Assembly (NCBI RefSeq): GCF_001509475.1
Contig: NZ_LLZG01000001.1
Coordinates: 248,001-312,000, forward strand
DNA: 64,000 bases
Origin: Streptomyces regalis
GTDB lineage: Bacteria > Actinomycetota > Actinomycetes > Streptomycetales > Streptomycetaceae
Direction of reading: 5' to 3'
Under the pieces are notes generated by a model, which was not told where the DNA came from, searched no databases, and saw only the letters and a list, made by a program, of their open reading frames with translations. Made by a program: the position numbers and the translations under genes. Shown piece by piece: positions 34,855-43,264 of the stretch (position 1 is the first letter of the stretch; every line of letters starts with the position of its first letter).

Positions 34855-35131
34855 GCCGTTCCGTCAGGTGAACGGTGACGGAGTCGCCCTCCTGCTTCCC
34901 GATGGCCTTGCGCACCTCGGCCTTGACGGGGAGCTTGTGGGTGCCGTCGCCGAGAGCCATGAACGAACTCTGGAACGGATGTCCGTCGACGGTCCCGCGG
35001 ATCTTGACCAGGCCGCGGGTACCGAAGAAGTCGGCGGACTCCGGCCAGACCACATAGGTCCAGCCGCCCTTGCTGGGGCTCTTGAGCAGGACGGCGGTGA
35101 ATTCCGCGTCCACTTTCCCGCTCGTGGTCAT
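34844..35131 (-). CDS. DUF1905 domain protein
   Basis: A 95-residue small beta-barrel-like protein: [82 protein letters not shown] is the whole DUF1905 family pattern, in which GWTYV and GTRG..KVRGTIDG-type strands recur. The family is often fused to, or next to, YdeI-like bacteriocin-protection domains, but here it stands alone. Function not established. Convergent, overlapping the aldo-keto reductase gene by 11 bp. Confidence 0.8.
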   Translation of the reverse strand: MTTSGKVDAEFTAVLLKSPSKGGWTYVVWPESADFFGTRGLVKIRGTVDGHPFQSSFMALGDGTHKLPVKAEVRKAIGKQEGDSVTVHLTERLSP

Positions 35132-35202
35132 GGTGTTCTCCGTTCGCGGTGGTCTTTGTGGCTTTCATGGGGCAGACCGCCGCGAGGCACGGAACTCATC
35201 GC

Positions 35203-35604
35203 TCACGCCTCAGCGGGCACCCGGTCGAGGAATCCCAGGACGGACATGATCCGTCCCTCGGCGTCCAGTGTGATCACATCGGACCCGGCCACCGGCGCCG
35301 ATCCTTCCCCAGAGGGGGTGCCCCCAGCCTCCCGCACCAGTTCCCAGGAGAAGCGCGCCGTGTCGTGGTGGCCGTCGACGGCGCCGGTGAGCCGGAAGAC
35401 GAAGCCCGGGAAGCGCGCTTGCGCCGCCGCGACGACGGCCGTGATCCCCTCGTGTCCGCGGACGTCGGCGAGAGGGTCGGTGTAGCCGCCCTGCGGGGCC
35501 CACGCGACGGCTACCGCCCGGGCCCGCTCGCCGGGCTCGCGGGCGTTCCAGGCCTCGAGGTAGCGGGCGACGGCGAGGTCGTGGCGGTCGGTGGATGCGG
35601 GCAT
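35203..35604 (-). CDS. NTF2-like/SnoaL-like protein
   Basis: A 133-residue cone-fold protein: DLAVARYLEAWNAREPGERARAVAVAWAPQGGYTDPLADVRGHEGITAVVAAAQARFPGFVFRLTG is the NTF2-like helix-strand pattern with the YxDP motif of SnoaL-type enzymes and binding proteins. The C-terminal strand DVITLDAEGRIMSVLGFLDR closes the fold. These are cyclases, isomerases or ligand-binding proteins acting on small molecules; the exact role cannot be read. ATG start at 35604; a TTAC-GTAA dyad lies about 100 bp upstream. Confidence 0.75.
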   Translation of the reverse strand: MPASTDRHDLAVARYLEAWNAREPGERARAVAVAWAPQGGYTDPLADVRGHEGITAVVAAAQARFPGFVFRLTGAVDGHHDTARFSWELVREAGGTPSGEGSAPVAGSDVITLDAEGRIMSVLGFLDRVPAEA

Positions 35605-35952
35605 GGCGATCAGCCTCCAACGAGGTCGTCACTGCTGGTCGGAACCGGGATCCCGGTCGCGGTGACCCGGTAACGCAACCATGCCCGCCCTGTGCGGAAA
35701 GCTCGATTACTCCCGAGGTAATGCAGCGGCCATTGCCCGAGGTTGACGTGTACCCGCCGTATTTCGGCCAACACCGGCTGTGAATATGCCAGGAGACTGG
35801 CCGGAAAGTCGTGGTGACAGTGTTTCAGTAGTGAACATACTCGACTACGAGGGTGCCTCACATGGGGCGACGGCGCCCTTACACACCGCTCACGAGCCGC
35901 ACGGAAAGCGAGGTCCGCCGAGAGGCGAACACGGCAACACGGGGGAGGCTAC
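35605..35952. other. 348-bp divergent intergenic region
   Basis: Lies between the SnoaL-like gene (minus) and the hypothetical gene at 35953 (plus). Reading both strands gives no convincing gene; the small open frames show no family features. It contains the dyad at 35706-35722 and an A/T-richer stretch around 35820-35850 (agtgaacatactcgactacg), suitable for a promoter of the rightward gene. Confidence 0.55.
35706..35722. promoter_or_regulatory. TTAC/GTAA imperfect palindrome
   Basis: ATTACTCCCGAGGTAAT differs from the site at 29827-29842 by one inserted base and the last base. It lies about 100 bp upstream of the SnoaL-like gene start. A shared regulator is possible. Confidence 0.35.
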
Positions 35953-36363
35953 GTGCACGACGAGTTCCTGTGCCATGTCACCGCATACGGCGTCTGCGGC
36001 GGACGGCGCATCGGTGTACCCCTGGGAACCTACCGGGCACCCACCCTGGCCCTCGCCCTGTGGTGGTTACGCGACCGGGCTTCCTGGATCGCCGAGCGAT
36101 TAGACCCGCAACCCGACGCCGAGCACTTCCCGCCGGGCGCGCTCGTCCCGGTCGCCGGCACCGTGCCCGACGTGCCGGCCGTACTGCGCACCTGGTGCGG
36201 CGACGTCGGTCAACAGGAGCTGGTCGCCGACGAGTTGGCGGCCGGGCGACTGGTCAGGCTCGCGGTGAGCGACGACACCACCGAGTACGAACTGCTCGCC
36301 GAGTCGGTGGACGCGCTGCGCATGCAGCGGACGATCCCGGCGTTGTTCGTGTCCATCGCGTGA
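35953..36363 (+). CDS. Conserved hypothetical protein (136 aa)
   Basis: Begins at GTG 35953 with GGGGGAGG eight bases upstream, a strong ribosome-binding site. The 136-residue product (HDEFLCHVTAYGVCGG, then GTYRAPTLALALWWLRDRASWIAERLDP, then AVLRTWCGDVGQQELVADELAAGRLVRLAVSDDTTEYELLAESVDAL) is soluble, with three Cys and no signal peptide. I do not recognise a domain. The next gene, 108 bp on, is the FHA/kinase pseudogene. Confidence 0.6.
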   Translation: MHDEFLCHVTAYGVCGGRRIGVPLGTYRAPTLALALWWLRDRASWIAERLDPQPDAEHFPPGALVPVAGTVPDVPAVLRTWCGDVGQQELVADELAAGRLVRLAVSDDTTEYELLAESVDALRMQRTIPALFVSIA

Positions 36364-36471
36364 GCCCGATGTCCCGAGTGGTCGCTGTCCCGGTTGATCT
36401 CCGTCCCGGGCGAAGGCTGGGGCATATGGTGCAGTCGGGAGCACATGTGGGTGTATCGATAGAACCTCGGC

Positions 36472-37347
36472 ATGGCGGAGTGTTCGGTCGCACGGACTGC
36501 GCCCGTACTCGTCCTGGAGACCGAGTCGGGCTCGACTGTGATGATCCCGGTCCGTGACTGCTACGTCGGACGCAACCCGCTCAGCGACATGGTCATCGAC
36601 GAGTCCCGCGTCTCCTGGCACCACGCGGTGCTGCGACCCGAGGCCGACCACTGGACCCTCGAGGACAACAACAGCACGAACGGCACCTACACCGAAGGTC
36701 GCCGCATCCGCGAGCGGGCGTCGGCCTGGCACCGTCATCCGCTTCGGCAACCCGTCCGACGGCCCCCGCGCGGTGCTGCTGGACCGCGACCTGCGCCATC
36801 TCCTCGACCGCCGGGGCCCGCACACGTCGCCTCCGCCCCAGGCGCGGCGCACGAGCAAGGGCTGGTCCACCGGGACGTGAAACCCGGCAGCATCCTCGTC
36901 GCGCGCGGCACCGACAGCGACCACCCCGAGCACGTCTACCACACCGGCTTCGGCCTGACGAAGAAGCCGCTGTCCCTGACCGGCTTCACGACCGTCGGCC
37001 AGTTCGTCGGCACGCTCGACTTCGTCGCCCCCGAGCAGATCTCGGGCAGGCCGGTCGACGCGCGCTGCGACGTCTACGGATTCGCCTGCGTGCTCTACGA
37101 GTGCCTGGCCGGCCGCCCGCCGTTCTGCCGCGACTACGACATGGCCCTGCTGCAGGCCCACCAGTACGACGAGCCGCCGCCCCTGACCGACGCGCGCTCG
37201 GACCTCGCCCCGTCCGTCGACCCCGTGTTCGCCACGGCCCTGGCCAAGAACCCCGACGCCCGCCACGACTCCTGCCTCGCCTTCGTCGCCGGTCTGCGCT
37301 CCGCCCGGGGGGGCATGCGCCGACGGAGGTGGACTTCAAGGTCGTAG
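36472..37347 (+). pseudogene. Chimeric pseudogene: FHA domain fused by rearrangement to the C-terminal half of a Ser/Thr kinase
   Basis: The frame opening at ATG 36472 encodes a good FHA domain (VGRNPLSDMVIDESRVSWHHAVLRPEADHWTLEDNNSTNGTYTEGRRI) until about 36716. The last FHA strand (TVIRFGNPSDGPRAVLLD) is then in the +1 frame, so a frameshift is present. From about 36845 the original frame resumes with a kinase catalytic loop VHRDVKPGSILVARG, but the whole N-lobe is missing. Key residues are lost: HRDxKPxN has Ser for Asn, and DFG reads TGFG. The rest (QFVGTLDFVAPEQISGRPVDARCDVYGFACVLYECLAGRPPF) is kinase-like. I read this as a deletion fusion of an FHA gene and a Pkn-type kinase gene, then decay. 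Confidence 0.75.
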
Positions 37348-37451
37348 GGCGCCGCGGCCGCCCCCTTCGGGACGGATCCGCGAGGGATGTGCCGAAGTGA
37401 CCGCCCCGTTGGGCCGAGCCGGTCTTCGGGTGGTGAAGGCGAGGCCGCGCG

Positions 37452-38744
37452 TCACTCGCCCCGCCTGTTGGGTGCCGCGATCTCGCCCCTGTGCCGCACC
37501 CGTCGTGCCAGCAGCCCGCCGAGGAACCCGGCGACCAGTCCCCACAGCAGCGCCAGGCCGAACGCGGTCCACACCTCGGGTCTGAGGAACAGCTCACCGC
37601 CCAGATCCCCGCCCAGGTCGCCGATGCCCAGGACCGACAGGCCGTAGTGCGCGGAGATTCGGCCGACGAGGCAGATCATCAGGACCGTGAGCGCGAGAGC
37701 GACCGCCAGGTGGACGGCGTGCTGCCAGGCGCGCATCCGGGCGGGTGAACGCTGGGCCATCACGAACGCGACGGCCAGTAGCAGTACCGCGTCGACGGCG
37801 ACCAGCCACCACACCCTGCCGTCGTGCTCGGCGAGCGTGCCGAGATTCAGCTCGGCGACCTCCTGGCCGCGCAGCACCTCGTCGAGGACATGCGGCATGG
37901 GCAGCCCGAACGGCCCCTCCACCCGGCCGTTCCAGGTGGCGCCGAGCCCGATCGTGAGGGCGAGCCACACCAGGTTCGGCATCCCGAGCAGGATCACCGC
38001 GAGCGTCTCGGCCGCGTGCCCGCGGGTCGCCGCGACGACCAGGCCGATGACGACACCCAGCGCGACCCATGCGAGCAGCAGCACCACCATGGCGTACGCG
38101 GCCGGCCGCACCGACTCCTGGAAGCGCAGCAGCCGCCCCGGCAGCGGAGCTCCGCGCGAGACCAGCAGGGCCAGCACCAGCACGCCCGCCAGCCACAGCA
38201 GGCCGAAGAACACGGTCGCCGGGACGTCCGTGGTGAAGCCGACCTCCGGTGAGATGCCGAACAGGTCTCCGAGGTCGCCGAGCGCGTCCTCTCCGAGGTC
38301 GCCGAGGGAGAGGGAGAAGGTCTGGCGGGCCGCGTAGGCCAGCGCCAGCAGCCCGACCAGCCACAGTACGGCGATCCTGGCGGCCCATCCGGCCAGCTCC
38401 CCGGCGCCCGCGACCGCCCGATGCCGCAGCGGCCGCAGGAAACCGGCGGCCAGGACGAGGGCTCCGGCGAGCGTGACGGACAGCGGGATCACGGTCAGCC
38501 CGGCGTCGGACTCGGCCAGCCCGCCGGCGTCCCCGGACACCTCGACCGTGCCGCCGACCGCCGTGACCACGGTCGCGGCGACGACCCGCGGGAAGGCGTT
38601 GTCCGGGAGCTCCGCGGCCCCGGCCGCCCACAGCCCCAGCGAGGCGACCACCCCCATCGAGACCAGCCCGGCCACCACCGCGGCGAGGGCCTGCACCCAG
38701 CCATGCCCTGCCACGACCGGACGATTGGGGGTCAGCACGCTCAC
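37452..38744 (-). CDS. Streptophobe-family integral membrane protein
   Basis: A 430-residue protein with about ten hydrophobic helices, for example GWVQALAAVVAGLVSMGVVASLGLWAAGA, LSVTLAGALVLAAGFL, VFFGLLWLAGVLVLALLVS, AYAMVVLLLAWVALGVVIGLVVAA and WWLVAVDAVLLLAVAFVMA. ELPDNAFPRVVAATVVTAVGGTVEVSGDAGG and GPFGLPMPHVLDEVLRGQEVAELNL are the recognisable stretches of the streptophobe family, found in Streptomyces with no assigned function. GTG 38744 and GTG 38753 are both possible starts. It converges with the FHA/kinase pseudogene. Confidence 0.7.
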   Translation of the reverse strand: MSVLTPNRPVVAGHGWVQALAAVVAGLVSMGVVASLGLWAAGAAELPDNAFPRVVAATVVTAVGGTVEVSGDAGGLAESDAGLTVIPLSVTLAGALVLAAGFLRPLRHRAVAGAGELAGWAARIAVLWLVGLLALAYAARQTFSLSLGDLGEDALGDLGDLFGISPEVGFTTDVPATVFFGLLWLAGVLVLALLVSRGAPLPGRLLRFQESVRPAAYAMVVLLLAWVALGVVIGLVVAATRGHAAETLAVILLGMPNLVWLALTIGLGATWNGRVEGPFGLPMPHVLDEVLRGQEVAELNLGTLAEHDGRVWWLVAVDAVLLLAVAFVMAQRSPARMRAWQHAVHLAVALALTVLMICLVGRISAHYGLSVLGIGDLGGDLGGELFLRPEVWTAFGLALLWGLVAGFLGGLLARRVRHRGEIAAPNRRGE

Positions 38745-38810
38745 CCGGCCCACGCTAAGCAGCCCCGCCGCGGCGCGCCCGCCGGGAGGTCCGTCCGCGT
38801 CGGCTTGCGG

Positions 38811-38981
38811 GCGGCGCGTGACACGGTCGACGCCCGCGGAGTACCTCGGATGCGCTGCGCCTGCGGCAACCCGCTGACCGCTCCGGTCGCCCAGCAGGGC
38901 ACGTTCAAGCGGACGGGGGACACGACCACGACGTCACAGCCGGCGTCCAGCGCCGGGGCGACGGCGTCGCCGTGGCTGTGA
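38811..38981 (+). pseudogene. Possible remnant of a CxCGNPL-type lipoprotein gene (DUF6777-like)
   Basis: In this 327-bp gap a short open stretch reads TVDARGVPRMRCACGNPLTAPV and then degenerates to TTTSQPASSAGATASPWL and a stop at 38981. The VPRMRCACGNPL piece resembles the Cys-rich segment of larger Streptomyces lipoproteins that continue for a hundred or more residues. There is no start codon with a ribosome-binding site and no downstream continuation. This is a weak call; a chance resemblance is possible. Confidence 0.3.
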
Positions 38982-39080
38982 CGTACAGCGCCACCTGCAT
39001 GGAGACTGCGCGGCTCCGCTCTGGGTACGAGGACTGGTGCAGCAGCGTCCGGCCAGGTCCGGCTTCCGAGAGAGAAACGC

Positions 39081-39536
39081 ATGATCGAGCACGTGGACGG
39101 GGCAGTGATTCCGACTGGTTTCGACGTGCCCGTGGAACCGCTTCGGCGGGCGGCACACTACAGCGGTGAACCGGGATGCATCGCCGAGGCGCGGTCCTTC
39201 GCCGCGCTGTTCCTGGGCCGGCTCAGGACCGAGTGGTGCGCCACGATCGGCGCGCCCGCCGAGGACAAGGTGCTCCTGGTGGTCAGCGAACTGGTCACCA
39301 ACGCCGACCGGCACAGCAACGGCCCGTACATCCTGGACCTGGAGGGCACGGACGACGCGGTGGCGGTCAGTGTGTACGACAGCAGCTCCGCCATGCCCCG
39401 CCGCTACCCCAAGGACCCGGAACGGGTCGGCCGGCACGGCCTGGAGATAGTGCACGCGCTCGCGGAGGAGGTCGCCGTGGAGAAGGTGCCGGTCGGCAAG
39501 CGGGTGCGGGCAGTACTGCGGCTGACCGACGAGTGA
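39081..39536 (+). CDS. RsbW/SpoIIAB-like anti-sigma factor-type ATPase
   Basis: A 151-residue GHKL-fold protein. KVLLVVSELVTNADRHSNGPY near residue 62 is the N-box with its Glu-Leu-xx-Asn-Ala, and VGRHGLEIVHALAEEVAVE near residue 116 is the glycine box; the middle D-x-G/S box reads VYDSSSAMP. These are the features of the large Streptomyces family of HATPase_c anti-sigma or regulator kinases. Some phosphorylate anti-anti-sigma factors, others only bind. ATG 39081 is preceded by GAGAG. No anti-sigma-antagonist gene is adjacent. Confidence 0.85.
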   Translation: MIEHVDGAVIPTGFDVPVEPLRRAAHYSGEPGCIAEARSFAALFLGRLRTEWCATIGAPAEDKVLLVVSELVTNADRHSNGPYILDLEGTDDAVAVSVYDSSSAMPRRYPKDPERVGRHGLEIVHALAEEVAVEKVPVGKRVRAVLRLTDE

Positions 39537-39673
39537 CGCCGACGAACTCCGCCCGTGGGAGGGGCAGTTGGCCGGCCCATGGCCCTGACCGCGCTGACAC
39601 CTGCCCTCCCGGCGATTCTCCCCAGAGCAGAACGCTGGTCCCTTCCCACGCGGTTCAGGGAATCTAGTCTGAC

Positions 39674-40078
39674 GTGGTGAGCAACCAACCGCTGAACGAA
39701 GCCCGCGTCATCCCGCTGCGCCCGCCTGCCGCGCGCCCGGCCGCCGCTCCGTCACAGCAGGGGGAGACCAAGGAACCCCTGTGGCGCGACCTGGTCGGCG
39801 ACGTCCTGCGCCGCGAGCGCCTGACCCAGGAGCGCACGCTCAAGGACGTGGCCGACGCGGCCCGGATCTCCATGCCGTATCTCTCGGAGGTGGAGCGGGG
39901 CCGCAAGGAGGCCTCCTCGGAGGTCCTCGCGGCCGCCGCCCACGCCCTGGGGCTCGGCCTCGGCGACCTGCTGTCGCGTGCGCAGGGCGAGCTCGTCCGG
40001 ATCACCAGCCGCCGGGTGCCGGGTGGCAGCCGCAGCAGGGCCGGTTCGCCGTACGACGGGATGTGCCTGGCCGCGTGA
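39674..40078 (+). CDS. popR: Cro/CI-type regulator PopR (activator of clpP3-clpP4)
   Basis: A 134-residue helix-turn-helix protein of the ClgR/PopR class: DVLRRERLTQERTLKDVADAARISMPYLSEVERGRKEASSEVLAAAAHALGLGLGDLL is the family DNA-binding core. The C-terminus ends in Leu-Ala-Ala; in S. lividans the two C-terminal alanines of PopR are needed for its degradation by ClpP1P2. The gene is convergent with clpP4 (16-bp gap), and an exact PopR-type operator lies at 41409-41423 upstream of clpP3, which makes PopR more likely than ClgR. GTG 39674 or 39677 may be used. Confidence 0.85.
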   Translation: MVSNQPLNEARVIPLRPPAARPAAAPSQQGETKEPLWRDLVGDVLRRERLTQERTLKDVADAARISMPYLSEVERGRKEASSEVLAAAAHALGLGLGDLLSRAQGELVRITSRRVPGGSRSRAGSPYDGMCLAA

Positions 40079-40093
40079 GGTCGTGCCGGCGCC

Positions 40094-40696
40094 TCAGACC
40101 CCCACGAGGCGCCGGCTCACCACCTCGTCGGCCAGCCCGTACGCCACCGCTTCCTGCGCGGTGAACACCTTGTCGCGGTCCATGTCCGCACGCAGTGTCG
40201 CGATGTCGTGGTGCGTGTGCCGGGCCAGCACCTCCTCGACCTGCGAGCGGATCCGGACCATCTCCTTGGCCTGGAGGGCGAGATCGGACACCATGCCCCG
40301 GCTGCCGCCACTGGCGGGCTGACCGAGCAGCACGCGCGCGTGTTCCAGCACGAACCGCCGGCCCGGGTCCCCGCCGGCCAGCAGTACGGCCGCCGTGGAC
40401 GCCGCCTGGCCCACGCAGAACGTGGAGATCGGCGCCTGCACGTACGTCATCGTGTCGTAGATCGCCATGAGCGAAGTGAACGAGCCGCCGGGGGAGTTGA
40501 TGTAGATCGCGACCTCGTTCTCCGGGGCCGCCGACTCCAGATGGAGGAGTTGCGCGATGACGACGTTGGCGACGCCGTCGTCGATCTCCGTGCCGAGGAA
40601 GATGATCCGCTCCGACAGCAGCCGGCTGAACACGTCGTAGGACCGCTCGCCCTGCGGGGTGCGCTCGACGACGTTCGGAATCGTGTAGGTCCCCAT
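40094..40696 (-). CDS. clpP4: ATP-dependent Clp protease proteolytic subunit ClpP4
   Basis: A 200-residue ClpP homologue. [40 protein letters not shown] and [22 protein letters not shown] are typical. The nucleophile Ser is in [11 protein letters not shown] and the Asp region in [20 protein letters not shown]. The catalytic His is absent: the usual HQP reads GQP in [12 protein letters not shown]. So this subunit probably cannot cleave peptides alone and would work with ClpP3 in a mixed barrel. The ATG lies one base after the clpP3 stop (TGACATG). The preceding gene and operon order follow S. lividans clpP3-clpP4. Confidence 0.9.
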   Translation of the reverse strand: MGTYTIPNVVERTPQGERSYDVFSRLLSERIIFLGTEIDDGVANVVIAQLLHLESAAPENEVAIYINSPGGSFTSLMAIYDTMTYVQAPISTFCVGQAASTAAVLLAGGDPGRRFVLEHARVLLGQPASGGSRGMVSDLALQAKEMVRIRSQVEEVLARHTHHDIATLRADMDRDKVFTAQEAVAYGLADEVVSRRLVGV

Positions 40697-40697
40697 G

Positions 40698-41336
40698 TCA
40701 CAGCCCCATCCGTCGTCGGGAGGAAGCCGGGCGGACATCCGAGAGGGACTCCACCACCCGGTCCACCATGCCGTACTCCCTGGCCTCCTCGGCCGTGAAC
40801 CAGCGGTCGCGGTCCCCGTCCCGGGAGATGGTCTCCGGACTCTGGCCGGTGTGCTCCGCGGTGATCCGCTCGATGGTCCGCTTGGTGAACTCCAGGTTGT
40901 CCGCCTGGATCTCGATGTCCGCGGTGGTGCCGCCGATCCCCGCCGACGGCTGGTGCATCATGATCCGCGCGTTCGGCAGCGCGTACCGCTTGCCCTCGGC
41001 GCCGACGCTCAGCAGGAACTGGCCCATGCTGGCCGCGAAGCCCATGGCGAGCGTCGAGACGTCGTTCGGGATCAGCCGCATCGTGTCGTAGATGGCGAGG
41101 CCGGCGTGCACCGAGCCGCCGGGGCTGTTTATGTACAGGGCGATGTCGGTGCGCGGGTCCTCCGCGGACAGGATCAGCAGCTGGGCGCAGACCCGGTTCG
41201 CGGAGACCTCGTCGACCTGGGTGCCCAGCAGGACGATGCGCTGCGTCAGCAGCTGGGACGCGAGCTGGTCGTCGAAGCGGGTGGGAGGGGTGTCGCCCTC
41301 CTCCGCCCGCGGAGCGAGCATGGTCAGTGGTGTCAT
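40698..41336 (-). CDS. clpP3: ATP-dependent Clp protease proteolytic subunit ClpP3
   Basis: A 212-residue ClpP with the complete triad: Ser in [14 protein letters not shown], His in [14 protein letters not shown] and Asp in [44 protein letters not shown] is the family core. GAGGAG lies five bases before ATG 41336; a start 13 codons upstream is less likely. It forms self-compartmentalised tetradecamers that need a Clp ATPase for protein substrates. The operon is normally silent and is switched on by PopR when ClpP1P2 is lacking; the PopR-type site is 72 bp upstream. Confidence 0.92.
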   Translation of the reverse strand: MTPLTMLAPRAEEGDTPPTRFDDQLASQLLTQRIVLLGTQVDEVSANRVCAQLLILSAEDPRTDIALYINSPGGSVHAGLAIYDTMRLIPNDVSTLAMGFAASMGQFLLSVGAEGKRYALPNARIMMHQPSAGIGGTTADIEIQADNLEFTKRTIERITAEHTGQSPETISRDGDRDRWFTAEEAREYGMVDRVVESLSDVRPASSRRRMGL

Positions 41337-41407
41337 CGGTTCTCCTCGTCGTGGCGCGGATGCCGTCGACTCCACTCTTGACCGCGGACGAGGCCGGAAC
41401 GATGTTT

Positions 41408-41439
41408 CTCTGCCCGTGGCAGATTCGCCACGGGCAGAG
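41408..41439. terminator. Perfect 13-bp inverted repeat, terminator of the epoxide hydrolase gene
   Basis: CTCTGCCCGTGGC (41408-41420) pairs perfectly with 41427-41439 across the loop AGATTC. It starts nine bases after the stop of the leftward epoxide hydrolase gene (41448) and overlaps the PopR operator. A second role as operator is likely. Confidence 0.7.
41409..41423 (-). promoter_or_regulatory. PopR operator upstream of clpP3-clpP4
   Basis: TCTGCC-CGT-GGCAGA is an exact match to the palindrome TCTGCC-N3-GGCAGA that PopR binds before clpP3 in S. lividans. It is 72 bp upstream of the clpP3 start codon. Confidence 0.88.
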
Positions 41440-41447
41440 GCGTCAGG

Positions 41448-42653
41448 TCAGCCCTTCTCGCGCAGCTGCCGGAAGAACGCCCGTACGTCGTCCACCAGCA
41501 GGTCCGGTTCCTCCATCGCCGCGAAGTGCCCGCCCCGGTCGAGCTCCGTCCAGCGCACGATGTTCTCCGTCCGCTCCGCCTTGTGACGCAGCGGGATCTG
41601 CGGGTCGCCGGGGAAGGACGCCACCGCGGTCGGCGCGGTCGAGGGCTCGTGCGGGGCGGCGACCCGGTCGCCCGTGGCGTGGGCGCGCTCGTAGTAGACC
41701 CGGGCGGACGAACCGGCCGTGCCCGTCAGCCAGTACAGCATCACGTTCGTGAGCATCAGGTCCCGGTCGACGGCCTCCTCGGGCAGCCGCTCGGAGTCCG
41801 TCCACTCCTGGAACTTCTCGACGATCCAGGCGAGTTGGCCGACCGGCGAGTCCGTGAGTGCGTACGACAGGGTCTGCGGCCGGGTGGACTGCACATGGAA
41901 GTAGCCCGTCCCGTCGCGGAACCATGCGGCCCACCGGCGCCACGAGGTGAGCGTGCGCTCCCGCTCCTGCGGGCTCAGCGCCTCCAGTTCCTCGGCGGTC
42001 GGCTCGGTGGCCGCCTGGGCGCCGGGCAGCAGGTTGAGGTGGATGCCGATGACCCGGTCGGGGTGGACGCGGCCCAGCTCGCGGGAGATGCCCGCGCCCC
42101 AGTCGCCGCCCTGCGCGCCGAATCGTTCGTAGCCGAGGCGTGTCATCAGCTCGACCCATGCGTCGGCGATCCGGCGCGCCTCCCAGCCGGTCTCGCGGGT
42201 GGGGCCGGAGAACCCGAAGCCGGGGATGCTCGGCAGCACGACGTGGAAGGCGTCGGCCGGGTCACCGCCGTGCGCCGCGGGATCCGCCAACGGCCCCACG
42301 ATGTCGAGGAACTCGACGATCGAGCCCGGCCAGCCGTGCGTGACGATCAGCGGGGTGGCATCGGGCTCGGGGGAGCGGACATGGGCGAAGTGCACATGCG
42401 CGCCGTCGATCTCGGTCGTGAACTGCGGCCACTCGTTCAGCCGCGCCTCGGCGGCCCGCCAGTCGTAGTCGTGCCGCCAGTACCGCACCAGCTCGCGCAG
42501 ATACTCCGACGGAACTCCGTACGCCCATCCCACTCCGGGCAGTTCGTCGGGCCACCGGGTGGCGTCGAGGCGACGGTGGAGATCGTCGAGGTCGCTCTGG
42601 GGGACGGCGATACGGAAGGGACGGATGCCGCTGTCGGCGGGCGAAGGCGTCAT
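41448..42653 (-). CDS. Epoxide hydrolase (EPHX1-like, EHN domain)
   Basis: A 401-residue alpha/beta-hydrolase with the N-terminal EHN module (residues 10-115: IRPFRIAVPQSDLDDLHRRLDATRWPDELPGVGWAYGVPSEYLRELVRYWRHDYDWRAAEARLNEWPQF). HGWPGS is the oxyanion motif, and the nucleophile Asp lies in GAQGGDWGAGISRELG. The cap holds a Tyr-containing stretch (LMLYWLTGTAGSSARVYYE) and the C-terminus the His motif RGGHFAAMEEPDLL. It opens epoxides with water through an Asp ester. ATG 42653 was chosen; the open frame extends 49 codons upstream without ribosome-binding site. Confidence 0.88.
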   Translation of the reverse strand: MTPSPADSGIRPFRIAVPQSDLDDLHRRLDATRWPDELPGVGWAYGVPSEYLRELVRYWRHDYDWRAAEARLNEWPQFTTEIDGAHVHFAHVRSPEPDATPLIVTHGWPGSIVEFLDIVGPLADPAAHGGDPADAFHVVLPSIPGFGFSGPTRETGWEARRIADAWVELMTRLGYERFGAQGGDWGAGISRELGRVHPDRVIGIHLNLLPGAQAATEPTAEELEALSPQERERTLTSWRRWAAWFRDGTGYFHVQSTRPQTLSYALTDSPVGQLAWIVEKFQEWTDSERLPEEAVDRDLMLTNVMLYWLTGTAGSSARVYYERAHATGDRVAAPHEPSTAPTAVASFPGDPQIPLRHKAERTENIVRWTELDRGGHFAAMEEPDLLVDDVRAFFRQLREKG

Positions 42654-42777
42654 GACCGGGATGCTAGTTCGCAACGGTGTAGCGGCCATCTGGATTAACC
42701 GGCCACGCGACCGATGAGTTCCGGGGCGAGGATCGGTCGACACAGGTGACAGCGTTCCGCACGCCCAGGAGGTACTC

Positions 42778-43260
42778 ATGGCAACCGACGGTTTCACCAC
42801 GTGTCTCTGGTTCGACGGCCAGGCCGAGGAGGCCGCCCATTTCTACGTCTCGATCTTCAAGAACTCCAGCGTCGGCAAGGTCGCGCGCTACCCCGAGGGG
42901 GCGATGCAGCCCGCCGGCAGCGTGATGACCGTCGAGTTCACGGCCAACGGCCAGAAGTTCCTCGGGCTCAACGGCGGCCCCCAGTTCAAGTTCACCGAGG
43001 CGACCTCCTTCATGATCTTCTGCGCGAACCAGGAGGAGATCGACTACTACTGGGCCAAGCTCACCGAGAACGGCGGCGAGCCCGGCCCCTGCGGCTGGCT
43101 CAAGGACAAGTACGGCGTGTCCTGGCAGGTCGTCCCGGACCGGCTCCAGGAGATGATCACCGACCCGGACCCGGCGAAGACGGCCCGCGTGACAAAGGCG
43201 TTCATGGCGATGAGCAAGTTCGACATCGCCGCCCTGGACAAGGCCTACGCCGGCGAGTGA
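42778..43260 (+). CDS. PhnB/YjdN-like VOC protein
   Basis: A 160-residue protein of the PhnB-like VOC family, often called 3-demethylubiquinone-9 3-methyltransferase domain: FTTCLWFDGQAEEAAHFYVSIFKNSSVGKVARYPEG, then VEFTANGQKFLGLNGGPQFKFTEATSFMIFCANQEEIDYYWAKLTENGGEPGPCGWLKDKYGVSWQVVP is the signature sequence. No methyltransferase motif exists; the usual name is historical. AGGAGG lies seven bases before the ATG. It is divergent from the epoxide hydrolase gene. Confidence 0.88.
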   Translation: MATDGFTTCLWFDGQAEEAAHFYVSIFKNSSVGKVARYPEGAMQPAGSVMTVEFTANGQKFLGLNGGPQFKFTEATSFMIFCANQEEIDYYWAKLTENGGEPGPCGWLKDKYGVSWQVVPDRLQEMITDPDPAKTARVTKAFMAMSKFDIAALDKAYAGE

Positions 43261-43264
43261 GGCG

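Noticed and set aside
41448..42800. Upstream start at 42800 for the epoxide hydrolase
   Set aside because: The added 49 residues have no family match, and the longer reading would overlap the start of the divergent VOC gene at 42778.
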